Shown: positions 1 to 7,772 of the stretch, in pieces
How positions within the stretch are numbered: the first letter of the stretch is position 1
Layout: each line of letters begins with the position of its first letter
NCBI GenBank assembly: GCA_011192125.1
Contig: DUEL01000013.1
Location: forward strand, 4,335-46,505
Direction of reading: 5' to 3'
DNA from: Thermoflexia bacterium
Lineage (GTDB): Bacteria; Chloroflexota; Anaerolineae; B4-G1; DUEL01
DNA length: 42,171 nt
Translations under genes and position numbers: made by a program
The notes under the pieces: generated by a model
What the model saw: only the letters and a program-made list of their open reading frames with translations
Database searches by the model: none
Told to the model about the DNA's origin: nothing

Positions 1-968
1 TTGTTGTCCGGGAAGTGGACCTGCCGCAACGCGGTCGCCAAGTCCAGCAACCCGTACGCCTCCCGCAGGTCGGTAGGGAGGGGGTCAGGGACCCGAGGAG
101 CCCAGTAGTCCACCACCCGTCGCATCACCTGGCGCAGCCAGCGGTTGGTGAGCCCTTCGGTGAGGGAGTAGACCGGCACCAGTCCACCGGTGTGGAGGAG
201 TTGCTTCTGCGGCGGCTCCCACTCCGGTGAGGTGAAGCAGGGCCTTCCCAGGTATTGATCCACCTTCCCGCTGATGACGATCTGTTGTCCCTGCCGGATC
301 CGCTCGGCCAGGTGGGGCTGGTTGAACCACGTCGCCTCGATGTAGCCGGTGCCGTCGGTAAGGAGGGCCTTGAAGGCGGTCCGGCCGGACTTGGTCTGCC
401 AGGTGTTGGTGGACTGGACCCGGGCGATGATGGTGACCTCCTCCCCGTACTCCAGCCGGTTGATCGGCTTCAAGTTGGAGAAGTCCTCGTGCCGACGGGG
501 GAGGTAAAAAAGGAGGTCGCGGATGGTGCGCAGGCCCAGACGGGCCAGCCGCTGGGACTGCCGTTTGCCAATCCCTCGAACGGTGGTCAGCGGCGCGTTG
601 AGCCCCGTGGGCTCCTCCGTGGGCGGAGGTGAAGGGGCGACGGCCGGGGCGGAGGGCATACGCTGGATCTGCGCGGCAGGTTGCGGGGGGGGTGCTGAAG
701 GTGCCCCTGCCGAAGGCCCCGCCTTCAGCAGCCGAAAGAGCTCCTCCAGCGCGGCGACCCGCTCCGGACGGGACGACAGTTGGCTGTAGGCCCGCAACCG
801 ATCGGCGATGGCCTGTATCCAGGCGGACGCCTCCGGTCCGAAGGCCGCGGTCGCTTCACGGGTCCAGGTATCCGCGAAGCGGGCCAGTCCGCCGATGACG
901 GCCCGGTCCTCGAACTTCTCCGTCTCCGCTTTGAGGATCTTGCGCAATTTCTCGACAGGGGTGTCCAT
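1..968 (-). CDS. recG: ATP-dependent DNA helicase RecG, N-terminal part (runs off the window)
   Basis: Translating the minus strand from the ATG at 966-968 gives an open frame with no stop down to base 1, so only the first 322 residues are present. After an extension of about 120 residues ending in a Pro/Ala-rich stretch, the sequence has the RecG wedge features: a helix-hairpin-helix-like VRGIGKRQSQRLARLG segment, then DLLFYLPRRHEDFS, then an OB-fold region with LTDGTGYIEATWFNQP. The last visible residues, ALRQVHFPDN, match the stretch that precedes the RecG helicase domains. The helicase motifs lie outside the window. RecG remodels stalled replication forks and branched DNA in the cytoplasm. 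The gene starts 10 bases after the degV/fakB stop, with a GAGGT ribosome site, so it is probably the last gene seen of the fakA operon. Identification rests on recognised family motifs. Confidence 0.9.
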   Translation of the reverse strand, partial: MDTPVEKLRKILKAETEKFEDRAVIGGLARFADTWTREATAAFGPEASAWIQAIADRLRAYSQLSSRPERVAALEELFRLLKAGPSAGAPSAPPPQPAAQIQRMPSAPAVAPSPPPTEEPTGLNAPLTTVRGIGKRQSQRLARLGLRTIRDLLFYLPRRHEDFSNLKPINRLEYGEEVTIIARVQSTNTWQTKSGRTAFKALLTDGTGYIEATWFNQPHLAERIRQGQQIVISGKVDQYLGRPCFTSPEWEPPQKQLLHTGGLVPVYSLTEGLTNRWLRQVMRRVVDYWAPRVPDPLPTDLREAYGLLDLATALRQVHFPDN

Positions 969-978
969 ACTCCATACC

Positions 979-1815
979 TCAGGCTGCAGTGATGGCTGCG
1001 ACGCCCAGCGCGTGCGGGCCAATGTGGGCTCCCACGACCGGCCCGACCTGGGTGACGAGGATCTGATCGAGCGGGAAGATCTCCCCCAACCGCCGACGGA
1101 ACATCTCCACGTCGGAGGCGGCGGAGTGCATCACGGCCAGCCGCTCCAGAGGACCCAGGGCGGCGGTCATCTCGACCAGCCGCTCGACGGCTCGGCGGCG
1201 GGTGCGGACGCGGCCGGTAAGGATGACTTCCCCGTCGCGCACCTCGATCAGCGGCTTGATGCGCAACAGGCGGACGGCCATCGCCCGCGCCCACTCCACC
1301 CGCCCGCTGTGCTGCAGGTGGTCCAGCCCGTCCAGCATCGCCAGAACGCGGATACGGGGCTGGAGGTCGGCAAGGAGGGCCAGGATCTCCTCGCTCCCCA
1401 TCCCTTCGGCGGCCGCCTCGGCGGCCGTAATCACCTGCCAGCCCAACCCCATCGCCAGCTGCCGAGAGTCCACCAGATGGATCTTTAACTCCGGCACCTC
1501 CCGACTCCCCAGCCAGGCGGCGTTGTACATCCCGCTGAGGGTGGTGGAGAGGAGGATGGCGATGACCTCCTCCGCCTGGCCCACCAGACTTCGGAAGGCG
1601 GCGGCGAACTCCTCGGCGGGAGGGACAGCGGTGGTGGGCGGTTTTTTCAGGGTGCGCAACAGTCGGTAGAACTCCTCCCGGCTGATCTGGTCCCCGTCCC
1701 GCAGACTTTTGCCGTCGAACTGGACGTAGGCCGGAACGACGACAATGCCCAGCCGTTCCGCGATGTCGGCCGGGACATCGGCGGTGCTGTCGGTGAGGAT
1801 CCGCACCCGTTGCAT
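979..1815 (-). CDS. fakB: DegV family protein, probable fatty-acid-binding FakB
   Basis: A 278-residue DegV protein. The N-terminus ILTDSTADVP is the DegV signature; PTTAVPP, STTLSGMY, IKPLIEV and a C-terminal HIGPHALG follow in the family order. DegV/FakB proteins hold a fatty acid in a buried pocket and present it to FakA for phosphorylation, feeding phospholipid synthesis. The Thr, Ser and His positions known to contact the carboxylate in FakB proteins appear conserved. The start was placed at the ATG at 1813-1815, because it overlaps the stop of the upstream degV by one base (TGATG) and begins right at the DegV motif; a longer frame reaching back to 2352 only shadows the upstream gene. 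It sits between a second DegV gene and recG, in the operon headed by the asp23-like gene and fakA. Confidence 0.88.
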   Translation of the reverse strand: MQRVRILTDSTADVPADIAERLGIVVVPAYVQFDGKSLRDGDQISREEFYRLLRTLKKPPTTAVPPAEEFAAAFRSLVGQAEEVIAILLSTTLSGMYNAAWLGSREVPELKIHLVDSRQLAMGLGWQVITAAEAAAEGMGSEEILALLADLQPRIRVLAMLDGLDHLQHSGRVEWARAMAVRLLRIKPLIEVRDGEVILTGRVRTRRRAVERLVEMTAALGPLERLAVMHSAASDVEMFRRRLGEIFPLDQILVTQVGPVVGAHIGPHALGVAAITAA

Positions 1816-2681
1816 CACGGGCTCTCCACCGGTTCCAGCCCCTCGTAGATGATCAGCCCCAGACTGTCCGGCCCGATGTGAGAGGCCAGGAGTGGTCCGT
1901 ACACCAAGACAGGGAACTCCTTGTCGGGGAAGAAGCTCCGCAGTCGGTCTCGCAGGAGAGCCGTCTCGCTGGTGGGGCGGGATGTGGGTTGGAGGATGGC
2001 GATCTGGTCGACCGCGGTGAACTCTCCGGCGAACTCGACCAGTTTGTCCAACCCCTTGTCCCGGCTGCGGACCTTCTCCATCGGGATGATCTCCCCCTCC
2101 TCGATGGAGAGGAATGGCTTGATGCCCAGCATCGTACCCAGAATACACTGGGCGGGGCTGATGAGCCCACTCCGCTCCAAATAGTCCAGTGAGTCGGTAA
2201 ACATCACCACATAGATGCGGCGGATCATCCCTCTGACGGTCCGCAGGATCCCCTCCTGGCTGACGCCGGCCTGGGCCATCTTCGCCGCCTGTTCGACCAG
2301 GATGGAGAGGCCCAGGGACGTCGTCTGGGAATCGATGACGGCGATGTCGCACCGGCCCAGGAATTCGGCCGCCGCCGCGCGGGCGTTGCGGACGATGGGG
2401 CTGAGGTGGTCGGAGGAGTGGATGGAGATGATCCGGTCGGTGATGCGGGAGAGGCGGTTGTAGACGGCCCGGAAGTCGGCTACCGTCGGCCCGGCGATCT
2501 CCACCGAGATCCGCTCAGCCTCCATCCGTGCCAGCAGGGCCTCGTTCCACCCGCCGTTTCCATCCTGATAGACCTCGCCGCCGACCCGGACCGTCAGCGG
2601 GACGACGGAGATCCCCAACCGTTGAGCGGTTTTGGGGGTGATGACGGCATCGCCATCGGTGACGATACGTGTACGGGGCAC
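1815..2681 (-). CDS. DegV family protein, divergent paralogue
   Basis: A 288-residue DegV-fold protein started by GTG at 2681 with an AGGAGG site nearby. It shares the general layout with its downstream neighbour (VIDSQTTSLGLSILV, LGIKPFLSI, EKVRSRDKGLDKLVEF, ASHIGPDSLGL). Several family landmarks are changed: TDGDAV stands where TDSTADL is usual, EIAGPT stands where the PTTSQPS segment is expected, and SSDHLSPIV replaces SSTLSGTY. The Ser and the C-terminal His of the carboxylate site appear to be kept. It probably binds a lipid ligand and partners FakA, perhaps with a different chain preference; this is an inference. It starts 10 bases after fakA ends and overlaps the next degV by one base, which indicates translational coupling. 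Confidence 0.8.
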   Translation of the reverse strand: MPRTRIVTDGDAVITPKTAQRLGISVVPLTVRVGGEVYQDGNGGWNEALLARMEAERISVEIAGPTVADFRAVYNRLSRITDRIISIHSSDHLSPIVRNARAAAAEFLGRCDIAVIDSQTTSLGLSILVEQAAKMAQAGVSQEGILRTVRGMIRRIYVVMFTDSLDYLERSGLISPAQCILGTMLGIKPFLSIEEGEIIPMEKVRSRDKGLDKLVEFAGEFTAVDQIAILQPTSRPTSETALLRDRLRSFFPDKEFPVLVYGPLLASHIGPDSLGLIIYEGLEPVESP

Positions 2682-2691
2682 TGGTTTCCTC

Positions 2692-4335
2692 CTACTCGGC
2701 CGAGATGATGTAGAAATAATGGGGCTGTCCGCCCTCGATCACTTCGAACTCCAGGTCGGGATATTTCTCCTCCAGCCGCTCCACCAGGGTCTCGGCCTCC
2801 TCGGCGGAGACGTCGGCGCCGTAGTAGAGGGTGATGATCTCCAGGTCGGAAGGGTTCATCCGCTCTATGAGGGCCTCCACCACCTGCTCCGGCGTCTCTC
2901 CAGCGACGCACAACTCACCGTCGTGGATGCCGATCACCTGGCCCTTGTGCACCGAGAGCCCACCGAGGGTGACATCCCGCGTAGCGGTGGTGACCTCCCC
3001 TGTCTGTACCTCCTGGGCTGCCTCCAGCATCGTCTGAGCGTTGGTCTCCAGGTCGGCCTGGTAGTTGAGGGCGAGGATAGCGGCGATCCCCTGGGGGATG
3101 GTCCGCGTCGGCACGACGACCACGCTCTTCTCGCTCAGGTCCCGCGCCTGTTCTGCGGCCATGATGATGTTCTTGTTGTTGGGAAGGATGATGACCCGGT
3201 TGCTGGGTACGCTTTCCACCGCCTGGAGGATCTCCTCGGTGCTGGGGTTCATCGTCTGCCCGCCGTGGACGACGGCGGCCGCGCCCAGACTCTGGAAGAC
3301 GCGGGCCAGCCCCTCTCCCGCGGCGACGGCCACCGTTGCGATCTCTGTCGCCGCCATCGGAGCGCGGAGGACCGGAGGTTGCTCCCGGCCCATGACGAAC
3401 TGCTGATACTGGGCCTGCATGTCTTCGACCACCACGTCCCGCAGGGATCCCAGTTTGACCGCATAACTGAGGGGGACGCCGGGGTCGGGGACGTGGACGT
3501 GGACCTTCACCGCCGATGGATCGCCCACCACGAGCGCGCTCTCCCCCATCGCGTCGATGTCCCGCCGGATGGCCTCCACGTCCAACCCGTTGCCGACGAT
3601 GATGAACTGGACGTCGTACCCGTATCCTTCCTCCTCAGCAGGAGCTGGTGCAGTGGTTGCCAGGTCCACCGCGCGGATGAATCCCAGATCCTCAGCGACG
3701 CTCTCCCCTCGCAGATAACGCAACATCCCCTCCAGGATCACGTACAACCCCTGCCCACCGGCGTCCACCACCCCGGCCTCGGCCAGCACGGGCAGGAGGC
3801 TCGGCGTCCGAGCGACGGCGTCCTGGGCCCGGCGGACGATTTGCTCGAGGATGAAGATCAGATCTTCAGAGTGGCGGACCGCCTCGGCGGCGGCTTCCGC
3901 CACCTCACGGGCCACCGTGAGGATCGTCCCTTCGACGGGGCGGATCACCCCTTTATAGGCGGTCTGCGCGCCCTCCTCCAGCGCGGCGGCCAGATCTTCT
4001 CCTGTCATCACCTCTTTCCCGTCCAGGCTACGGGCCATACCCCGCCAGATCTGGGAGAGGATCACCCCCGAGTTCCCCCGGGCGCCCATCAACGCCCCGT
4101 GGGCCACCTTGTGGGCGATCGTGCCCACCTCCCGCTCCGGCGACTTGTGCACCTCGTTCCATGCGGACTGCATTGTGAGCACCATATTGGTACCGGTATC
4201 CCCGTCGGGCACAGGGAAGACGTTCAGGGCATTGATGGCCTCCTGGTGATGCTGGAGCCAGCCCAGGCCAGCCCTGACCCACTCCTTGAACTCTTGCCCA
4301 TCCGCCACAAATCGACGTTCTCTTTGCTCTGGCAT
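2692..4335 (-). CDS. fakA: Fatty acid kinase subunit FakA (DAK2-domain kinase)
   Basis: A 547-residue protein with the full two-part FakA architecture. The N-terminal DhaL/DAK2-like nucleotide-binding domain carries NVFPVPDGDTGTNM at about residues 38-51 and GARGNSGVILSQI near residue 95. A linker follows, and then the C-terminal DAK1-like domain (about 310-547) with NNKNIIMAAEQA and PTRTIPQGIAA. FakA transfers phosphate from ATP to the FakB-bound fatty acid, producing acyl phosphate for phospholipid synthesis in the cytoplasm. The length matches the family. Two degV genes follow immediately, so kinase and both possible carriers are made together. The asp23-like gene directly upstream is a very common partner. 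The start ATG at 4333-4335 is at the expected distance from the first motif. Confidence 0.93.
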   Translation of the reverse strand: MPEQRERRFVADGQEFKEWVRAGLGWLQHHQEAINALNVFPVPDGDTGTNMVLTMQSAWNEVHKSPEREVGTIAHKVAHGALMGARGNSGVILSQIWRGMARSLDGKEVMTGEDLAAALEEGAQTAYKGVIRPVEGTILTVAREVAEAAAEAVRHSEDLIFILEQIVRRAQDAVARTPSLLPVLAEAGVVDAGGQGLYVILEGMLRYLRGESVAEDLGFIRAVDLATTAPAPAEEEGYGYDVQFIIVGNGLDVEAIRRDIDAMGESALVVGDPSAVKVHVHVPDPGVPLSYAVKLGSLRDVVVEDMQAQYQQFVMGREQPPVLRAPMAATEIATVAVAAGEGLARVFQSLGAAAVVHGGQTMNPSTEEILQAVESVPSNRVIILPNNKNIIMAAEQARDLSEKSVVVVPTRTIPQGIAAILALNYQADLETNAQTMLEAAQEVQTGEVTTATRDVTLGGLSVHKGQVIGIHDGELCVAGETPEQVVEALIERMNPSDLEIITLYYGADVSAEEAETLVERLEEKYPDLEFEVIEGGQPHYFYIISAE

Positions 4336-4387
4336 TCAAACACCCTCTAGTCGGCTGTTCCCAGGTATCCCGATCGGGCGCTGGTCG

Positions 4388-4744
4388 TCAATCCTGATCG
4401 GAGATCCGCACGCCCTGCACGTGAACGTTCACCTCCGCCACGGGAATCCCCAGAGCCTTCTCCACGTTGTACTTCACCACGTTCATCGCGCTGCGGGCGA
4501 CGGAGGCGATGCGTGTCCCGTACTCGATCACGATATAGAGGTCAATAATGATCCGGTCGTCCTCCACGCGCACGACCACTCCCCGCTTGCTCTCCGGAGA
4601 GAGAATGTCGCGGATCTCCGTAGTCAGCCCTTTGGAGACGGTCCCCACGACGCCGTAGCATCGCGTCAACGCCTCGTGGGCGATGCTGGCGATAGCTGCT
4701 GGCGAGACCTCGATGCGCCCTCTGGGTTCGCTCTGATCGCTCAT
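4388..4744 (-). CDS. Asp23/Gls24 family envelope stress protein
   Basis: A 118-residue member of the Asp23/Gls24 (YloU-like) family. Landmarks are the opening GRIEVSPAAIASIAHEAL, then RCYGVVGTV, then a central VRVEDDRIIIDLYIVIEYG and the closing EVNVHVQGVRI. Family members associate with the membrane and are linked to envelope stress. The gene almost always lies next to fakA in Firmicutes and Chloroflexota, as it does here with a 52-base gap. The ATG at 4742-4744 was chosen over a GTG 24 bases upstream because an AAGGGGA site lies about 8 bases before it. Its promoter must lie in the 80-base space shared with the divergent rpmB. A CATAAT sequence there could be its -10, but no good -35 is visible. 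Confidence 0.88.
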   Translation of the reverse strand: MSDQSEPRGRIEVSPAAIASIAHEALTRCYGVVGTVSKGLTTEIRDILSPESKRGVVVRVEDDRIIIDLYIVIEYGTRIASVARSAMNVVKYNVEKALGIPVAEVNVHVQGVRISDQD

Positions 4745-4762
4745 CTCGTATCCCCTTCGCGG

Positions 4763-4791
4763 TTGCACGAAACCGCGTCCTGTGGTATGAT
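4763..4791 (+). promoter_or_regulatory. Sigma-70 type promoter of rpmB
   Basis: TTGCAC at 4763-4768 and TATGAT at 4786-4791 are separated by exactly 17 bases. TGG directly precedes the -10, giving an extended -10 element. Transcription would start near 4798, about 27 bases before the rpmB ATG, and an AGGAGG site lies in between. Confidence 0.65.
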
Positions 4792-4824
4792 TATGCCCGC
4801 TTTGAGACCAGGAGGATATGGGCT

Positions 4825-5013
4825 ATGGCGAAATGTGAAATGTGCGGCAAAGGCCCTCAGTTTGGCCACAATGTCAGTCACTCCAACAAGGCGACCAATC
4901 GCCGCTTCAATCCCAACATCCAGCGGGTCCGGGTCCAGATCAACGGCCAGACGCGTCGGATGCGGCTGTGCACCCGTTGTCTGAGAACGTTGACCAAGAA
5001 AGGGTACTGCTAA
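4825..5013 (+). CDS. rpmB: 50S ribosomal protein L28
   Basis: A 62-residue bL28 of the zinc-binding form. It begins MAKCEMCGKGPQFGHNVSHS and keeps both cysteine pairs: C4/C7 near the start and C49/C52 (LCTRC) near the end. The SHSNKATNRRFNPN core is the family signature. L28 is a structural protein of the large ribosomal subunit. An AGGAGG site lies about 9 bases before the ATG. The gene is monocistronic: it has its own extended -10 promoter, diverges from the asp23-like gene and is closed by a hairpin shared with the convergent rpe gene. Retention of all four cysteines suggests this genome does not rely on the zinc-free L28 form, though a second copy could exist elsewhere. Confidence 0.97.
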   Translation: MAKCEMCGKGPQFGHNVSHSNKATNRRFNPNIQRVRVQINGQTRRMRLCTRCLRTLTKKGYC

Positions 5014-5037
5014 CCCAAGACCCTCCCCCCTCCTTCC

Positions 5038-5066
5038 AACGCCGGCCTCACCGCGAGGTCGGCGTT
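5038..5066 (+). terminator. Hairpin terminator of rpmB, overlapping the 3' end of rpe
   Basis: AACGCCGGCCTC (5038-5049) pairs with GAGGTCGGCGTT (5055-5066) around the 5-base loop ACCGC, with a single G-U pair. A pyrimidine/T-rich tail (TTTCGCTTTCCC) follows on the plus strand, fitting intrinsic termination of rpmB. No T run follows on the minus strand. The rpe stop codon (5048-5050) lies at the edge of the loop, so the last rpe codons form one arm of the stem. Confidence 0.65.
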
Positions 5067-5752
5067 TCGCTTTCCCTCAACCCCGCTTTGGCGGCTGTGC
5101 GGAGGGCCTGGATCGCTGCGGACACGCCTTCCTCGGCTCCATAGATCGCCTCTCCGGCGACCAGCATCCGGGCGCCGGCCCGGACCACCTGAGGGGCGGT
5201 GTGCGGGGCGATCCCCCCGTCGACCTCTAGCACCGCCGGACTATGGGCCTCGTCCAGCATCCGTCGCACCTCGGCGATCTTGGGGAGCATCGTCTCGATG
5301 AACGCCTGCCCCCCGAAACCGGGGTTCACCGTCATCACCAGCACCAGGTCCAGATCCCCCAGAACCTGACTGATCGCCACCGGTGGGGTAGCCGGGTTGA
5401 GGGCCACCCCGGCCTGAGCCCCCAAACCGCGGATCGTCTGCAGGACCCGGTGGAGGTGGACGCAGGCCTCTACCTGAACGGTGAGGATGTCCGCCCCGAC
5501 CTCTACGAACCGTTCCAGGTATCGCTCCGGCTCCACGATCATCAGGTGGACGTCCAGCGGGAGGCGGGTGACCCGGCGCAGAGCGGCCACTACCGGCAGG
5601 CCGACGGTGATGTTGGGGACGAACCGGCCATCCATCACATCCACGTGGATCGCGTCCGCCCCCGCCGCCTCCGCCTCGGCGACGGCGTCGGCCAGCCGAG
5701 CGAAGTCGGCCGAAAGTATGGAAGGTGCGATGCGAACACTGGGACGAGCCAT
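5048..5752 (-). CDS. rpe: Ribulose-phosphate 3-epimerase
   Basis: A 234-residue TIM-barrel epimerase that interconverts ribulose 5-phosphate and xylulose 5-phosphate in the pentose phosphate or Calvin pathway. Family motifs appear in order: IAPSILSADF, HVDVMDGRFVPN (metal-binding His and catalytic Asp), LDVHLMI, VMTVNPGFGGQ and LEVDGGI. The ATG at 5750-5752 was chosen because IAPSILSADF normally lies within about 10 residues of the start. A TTG 18 bases upstream is possible, but it would lie between the -35 and -10 of the likely promoter. No ribosome-binding site precedes the ATG, and the -10 ends only 9 bases before it, so the mRNA is probably leaderless or nearly so. The gene converges with rpmB and diverges from minC. 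Confidence 0.95.
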   Translation of the reverse strand: MARPSVRIAPSILSADFARLADAVAEAEAAGADAIHVDVMDGRFVPNITVGLPVVAALRRVTRLPLDVHLMIVEPERYLERFVEVGADILTVQVEACVHLHRVLQTIRGLGAQAGVALNPATPPVAISQVLGDLDLVLVMTVNPGFGGQAFIETMLPKIAEVRRMLDEAHSPAVLEVDGGIAPHTAPQVVRAGARMLVAGEAIYGAEEGVSAAIQALRTAAKAGLRESETPTSR

Positions 5753-5761
5753 CGAGGGGAT

Positions 5762-5790
5762 ATGATACAACGGAACAAAAAGAAAATCAA
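5762..5790 (-). promoter_or_regulatory. Promoter of rpe, placed for a leaderless transcript
   Basis: On the minus strand, TTGATT (5785-5790) and TATCAT (5762-5767) are 17 bases apart. Only 9 bases separate the -10 from the rpe ATG, so the transcription start should fall at or within a few bases of the start codon. Confidence 0.6.
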
Positions 5791-5810
5791 GCAGGCAAAG
5801 TGGGGTTAGG

Positions 5811-5861
5811 AAGGGTGAAATTCGCCGCCGAGGCGCAGAGTTCTCTCAGACGGGTTTCACC
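5811..5861. repeat. Degenerate copy of the dispersed hairpin repeat
   Basis: This part of the rpe/minC intergenic space holds GGTGAAA (5814-5820) and its complement TTTCACC (5855-5861) around a segment containing CGCCGAGGCGCAGAG. The core resembles the repeat at 27822-27899, but most of the second arm is lost. It lies between divergent promoters, so it is not a terminator. Confidence 0.5.
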
Positions 5862-5868
5862 ACTCTAA

Positions 5869-5897
5869 TTTTGCATCCTCCTCATCTATGCTATAAT
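5869..5897 (+). promoter_or_regulatory. Promoter of the minC operon
   Basis: A perfect -10 TATAAT (5892-5897) is preceded by TGC, giving an extended -10. A -35 is less clear: TTTTGC at 5869-5874 has 17-base spacing, and TTGCAT at 5871-5876 has 15. Transcription would start near 5904, about 20 bases before the minC ATG. Confidence 0.6.
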
Positions 5898-5924
5898 CCC
5901 TACCGTCATACCGGCGGATAGGCA

Positions 5925-6587
5925 ATGGACCGAGGGGAACTGGTCATCAAAGGGATCCGCCAGGGGCTGTTGATCACCCTGGGGGAGGGGTCCTGGGAGG
6001 ACCAACTGGCCCAGTTGGAGCGGCGGCTGAGCCAGGGGGCTACCTTCTTCCGCGGGGGGCGCGCTGCGCTGGACGTGGGGGATCGGCGGCTGGGCCCGGC
6101 GGAGATCGATCAGGTGTGCGAGTTACTGGCCCGATACGAGGTCGAACTGTGGGCTCTCCTCAGCCCGCGGGACGAGACCGCGCTCGCCGCTGCCCGTAAG
6201 GGGCTCGCCGTCACCCTGGCCCAGAAAGAGCCGGAGGCCCCTCCATTGGACGAGCCTGTCGGCGCGCTGGTGGTGAGGCGGACGCTCCGCTCGGGCCAGA
6301 GGATTCATCATTCGGGCGATGTCGTCGTGCTCGGGGATGTGCATGCGGGGGCGGAGATCGTCGCCGGAGGGCACGTCGTCGTGTGGGGGAAGCTGCACGG
6401 CACCGTCCACGCTGGGGCGATGGGAGACGAAGAGGCCGTCGTCTGCGCGCTGGACCTGGCACCGACCCAGCTGCGCATCGCTGGCTACCTGGCCCGCTCT
6501 CCGGAGGAGAGGCAGAGCCGCCCGGTGCCGGAGGTCGCCCGGGTGCGCGATGGCAAGATCGAGGCTGTGCCCTGGCATCAGCGGTGA
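5925..6587 (+). CDS. minC: Septum site-determining protein MinC
   Basis: A 220-residue MinC. The N-terminal half (about 1-105) has the weakly conserved MinC-N fold. The C-terminal half (about 112-190) is the characteristic right-handed beta-helix, with RTLRSGQRI, GDVVVLGDVHAGAEIVAGGH, VVVWGKLHGTVHAG and ALDLAPTQLRIAGY. MinC blocks FtsZ polymerisation away from mid-cell when recruited to the membrane by MinD. The ribosome site (GGCGGATAGG) is weak, and the leader is short. It is the first gene of minC-minD-minE-rodA. After the MinC domain about 30 residues (RSPEERQSRP...) extend the tail slightly, and I see no added function in them. Confidence 0.95.
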   Translation: MDRGELVIKGIRQGLLITLGEGSWEDQLAQLERRLSQGATFFRGGRAALDVGDRRLGPAEIDQVCELLARYEVELWALLSPRDETALAAARKGLAVTLAQKEPEAPPLDEPVGALVVRRTLRSGQRIHHSGDVVVLGDVHAGAEIVAGGHVVVWGKLHGTVHAGAMGDEEAVVCALDLAPTQLRIAGYLARSPEERQSRPVPEVARVRDGKIEAVPWHQR

Positions 6588-6597
6588 GAGGGGGAAA

Positions 6598-7404
6598 ATG
6601 GCCGGAAAAGTGATCACCATCACCTCAGGCAAGGGAGGCGTGGGAAAGACCACCGCCACGGCGAACCTGGCCGTGGCCCTGGCGATGAGGGAGCAGCGCG
6701 TCGTCGCCATCGACGCCGACATCGGCCTGCGCAATCTGGACGTGATGATGGGGTTGGAGAACCGGATCGTCTACGACCTGGTGGACGTGGTGGAAGGCCG
6801 GTGTCGGCTACGGCAGGCGCTGGTTCGGGACAAGCGGCTTCCGGAGCTCTTCCTTCTTCCCGCCGCCCAGACGCGGGACAAGACCGCCGTGAGCCCCGAG
6901 GACATGGTCCGCGTGTGCGACGAACTGCGCCAGTCGTTCGACTACCTCATCATCGACTCGCCGGCTGGCATTGAGCAGGGGTTCCGCAACGCTGTGGCAC
7001 CGGCGGATGAGGTCATCATCGTCACCAACCCGGAGATCGCCGCGGTGCGCGACGCCGACCGGGTCATCGGCCTGCTGGAGGCCGAAGAGAAGGGGCCGAT
7101 CCGGCTGATCATCAATCGGCTCAAGCCGGAGATGGTCCGTCGAGGGGATATGCTGACCAGCGAGGACGTGCTGGAGTTGCTAGCCATCGAACTGATCGGT
7201 ATCGTTCCGGAGGATGAGACGGTGATCACCGCCGCCAACACCGGCCGCCCCGTTGCCCTCTCCGACGACAGCCTGGCTGGACGGGCCTTCCACAACATCG
7301 CCCGCAGGCTGCTCGGCGAAGAGGTCCCCTTCGCCCCGCTCCGCGAACCGGGCCTCCTGGAACGGCTCCGCGACTGGTTTGGCCGGAAGGAGGGTGAGCC
7401 ATGA
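6598..7404 (+). CDS. minD: Septum site-determining ATPase MinD
   Basis: A 268-residue ParA/MinD-family ATPase. The deviant Walker A motif SGKGGVGKTT lies near the N-terminus, followed by IDADIGLRNLDVMMG (A' region) and YLIIDSPAGIEQG (Walker B). The C-terminus GLLERLRDWFGRKEG is a plausible amphipathic membrane-targeting helix, needed for ATP-dependent membrane binding. MinD carries MinC to the membrane and is cycled off by MinE. The ATG at 6598 follows a GAGAGGGGG site and lies 10 bases after the minC stop; an in-frame opening reaching back to 6319 only overlaps minC. The end overlaps minE by 4 bases (ATGA). Confidence 0.97.
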   Translation: MAGKVITITSGKGGVGKTTATANLAVALAMREQRVVAIDADIGLRNLDVMMGLENRIVYDLVDVVEGRCRLRQALVRDKRLPELFLLPAAQTRDKTAVSPEDMVRVCDELRQSFDYLIIDSPAGIEQGFRNAVAPADEVIIVTNPEIAAVRDADRVIGLLEAEEKGPIRLIINRLKPEMVRRGDMLTSEDVLELLAIELIGIVPEDETVITAANTGRPVALSDDSLAGRAFHNIARRLLGEEVPFAPLREPGLLERLRDWFGRKEGEP

Positions 7405-7670
7405 AGTTCCTGGATCGCTTCCGCCGTCGCCGCGAACCCCCCAGTGGCGAGGTCGCCCGGGAGAGGCTGCGGCTGGTCCTGACCTATGACCGGACCAGCA
7501 TCTCCCCCGCCCTCCTGGAGACCCTCAAGGATGAGATCATCTCCGTCATCTCCCGCCACGTCCCCATCGACCCGGAGCGGGTAGAGGTCACCTTCAAGGA
7601 AGGGGCACGGGAGCACCAACTGGTAGCCCATATCCCCCTGCGCCCTACGGGCCGGGGGCGGAGGAGATAA
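7401..7670 (+). CDS. minE: Cell division topological specificity factor MinE
   Basis: An 89-residue MinE, the usual length. The N-terminus MKFLDRFRRRR is a short membrane-binding amphipathic segment. VARERLRLVLTYDR is the anti-MinCD region, and LKDEIISVISRHVPIDPERVEV begins the topological-specificity domain. MinE stimulates MinD ATPase and so positions the MinC inhibitor. The start overlaps the minD stop by 4 bases, which indicates coupled translation. A full MinCDE set implies mid-cell selection by a MinE-driven mechanism rather than the MinJ/DivIVA type. Confidence 0.95.
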   Translation: MKFLDRFRRRREPPSGEVARERLRLVLTYDRTSISPALLETLKDEIISVISRHVPIDPERVEVTFKEGAREHQLVAHIPLRPTGRGRRR

Positions 7671-7772
7671 TGGGGCCATCGTGCGGTGGCCTTCCTCCAA
7701 GGCGTGATTCAAAACGAACCACGCGCGTTCATCAACGCCGGAAGGAGGGGCCGCCCGTGCGGTGAGTTGGCT

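Noticed and set aside
1816..2352. Extended start of the degV/fakB gene giving about 457 residues.
   Set aside because: The added part only shadows the upstream degV gene and has no similarity to DegV. ATG 1815 sits directly at the family N-terminus.
2632..4350. Plus-strand frame of 572 codons opposite fakA.
   Set aside because: fakA matches its family along its full length; the opposite frame has no coherent domain.
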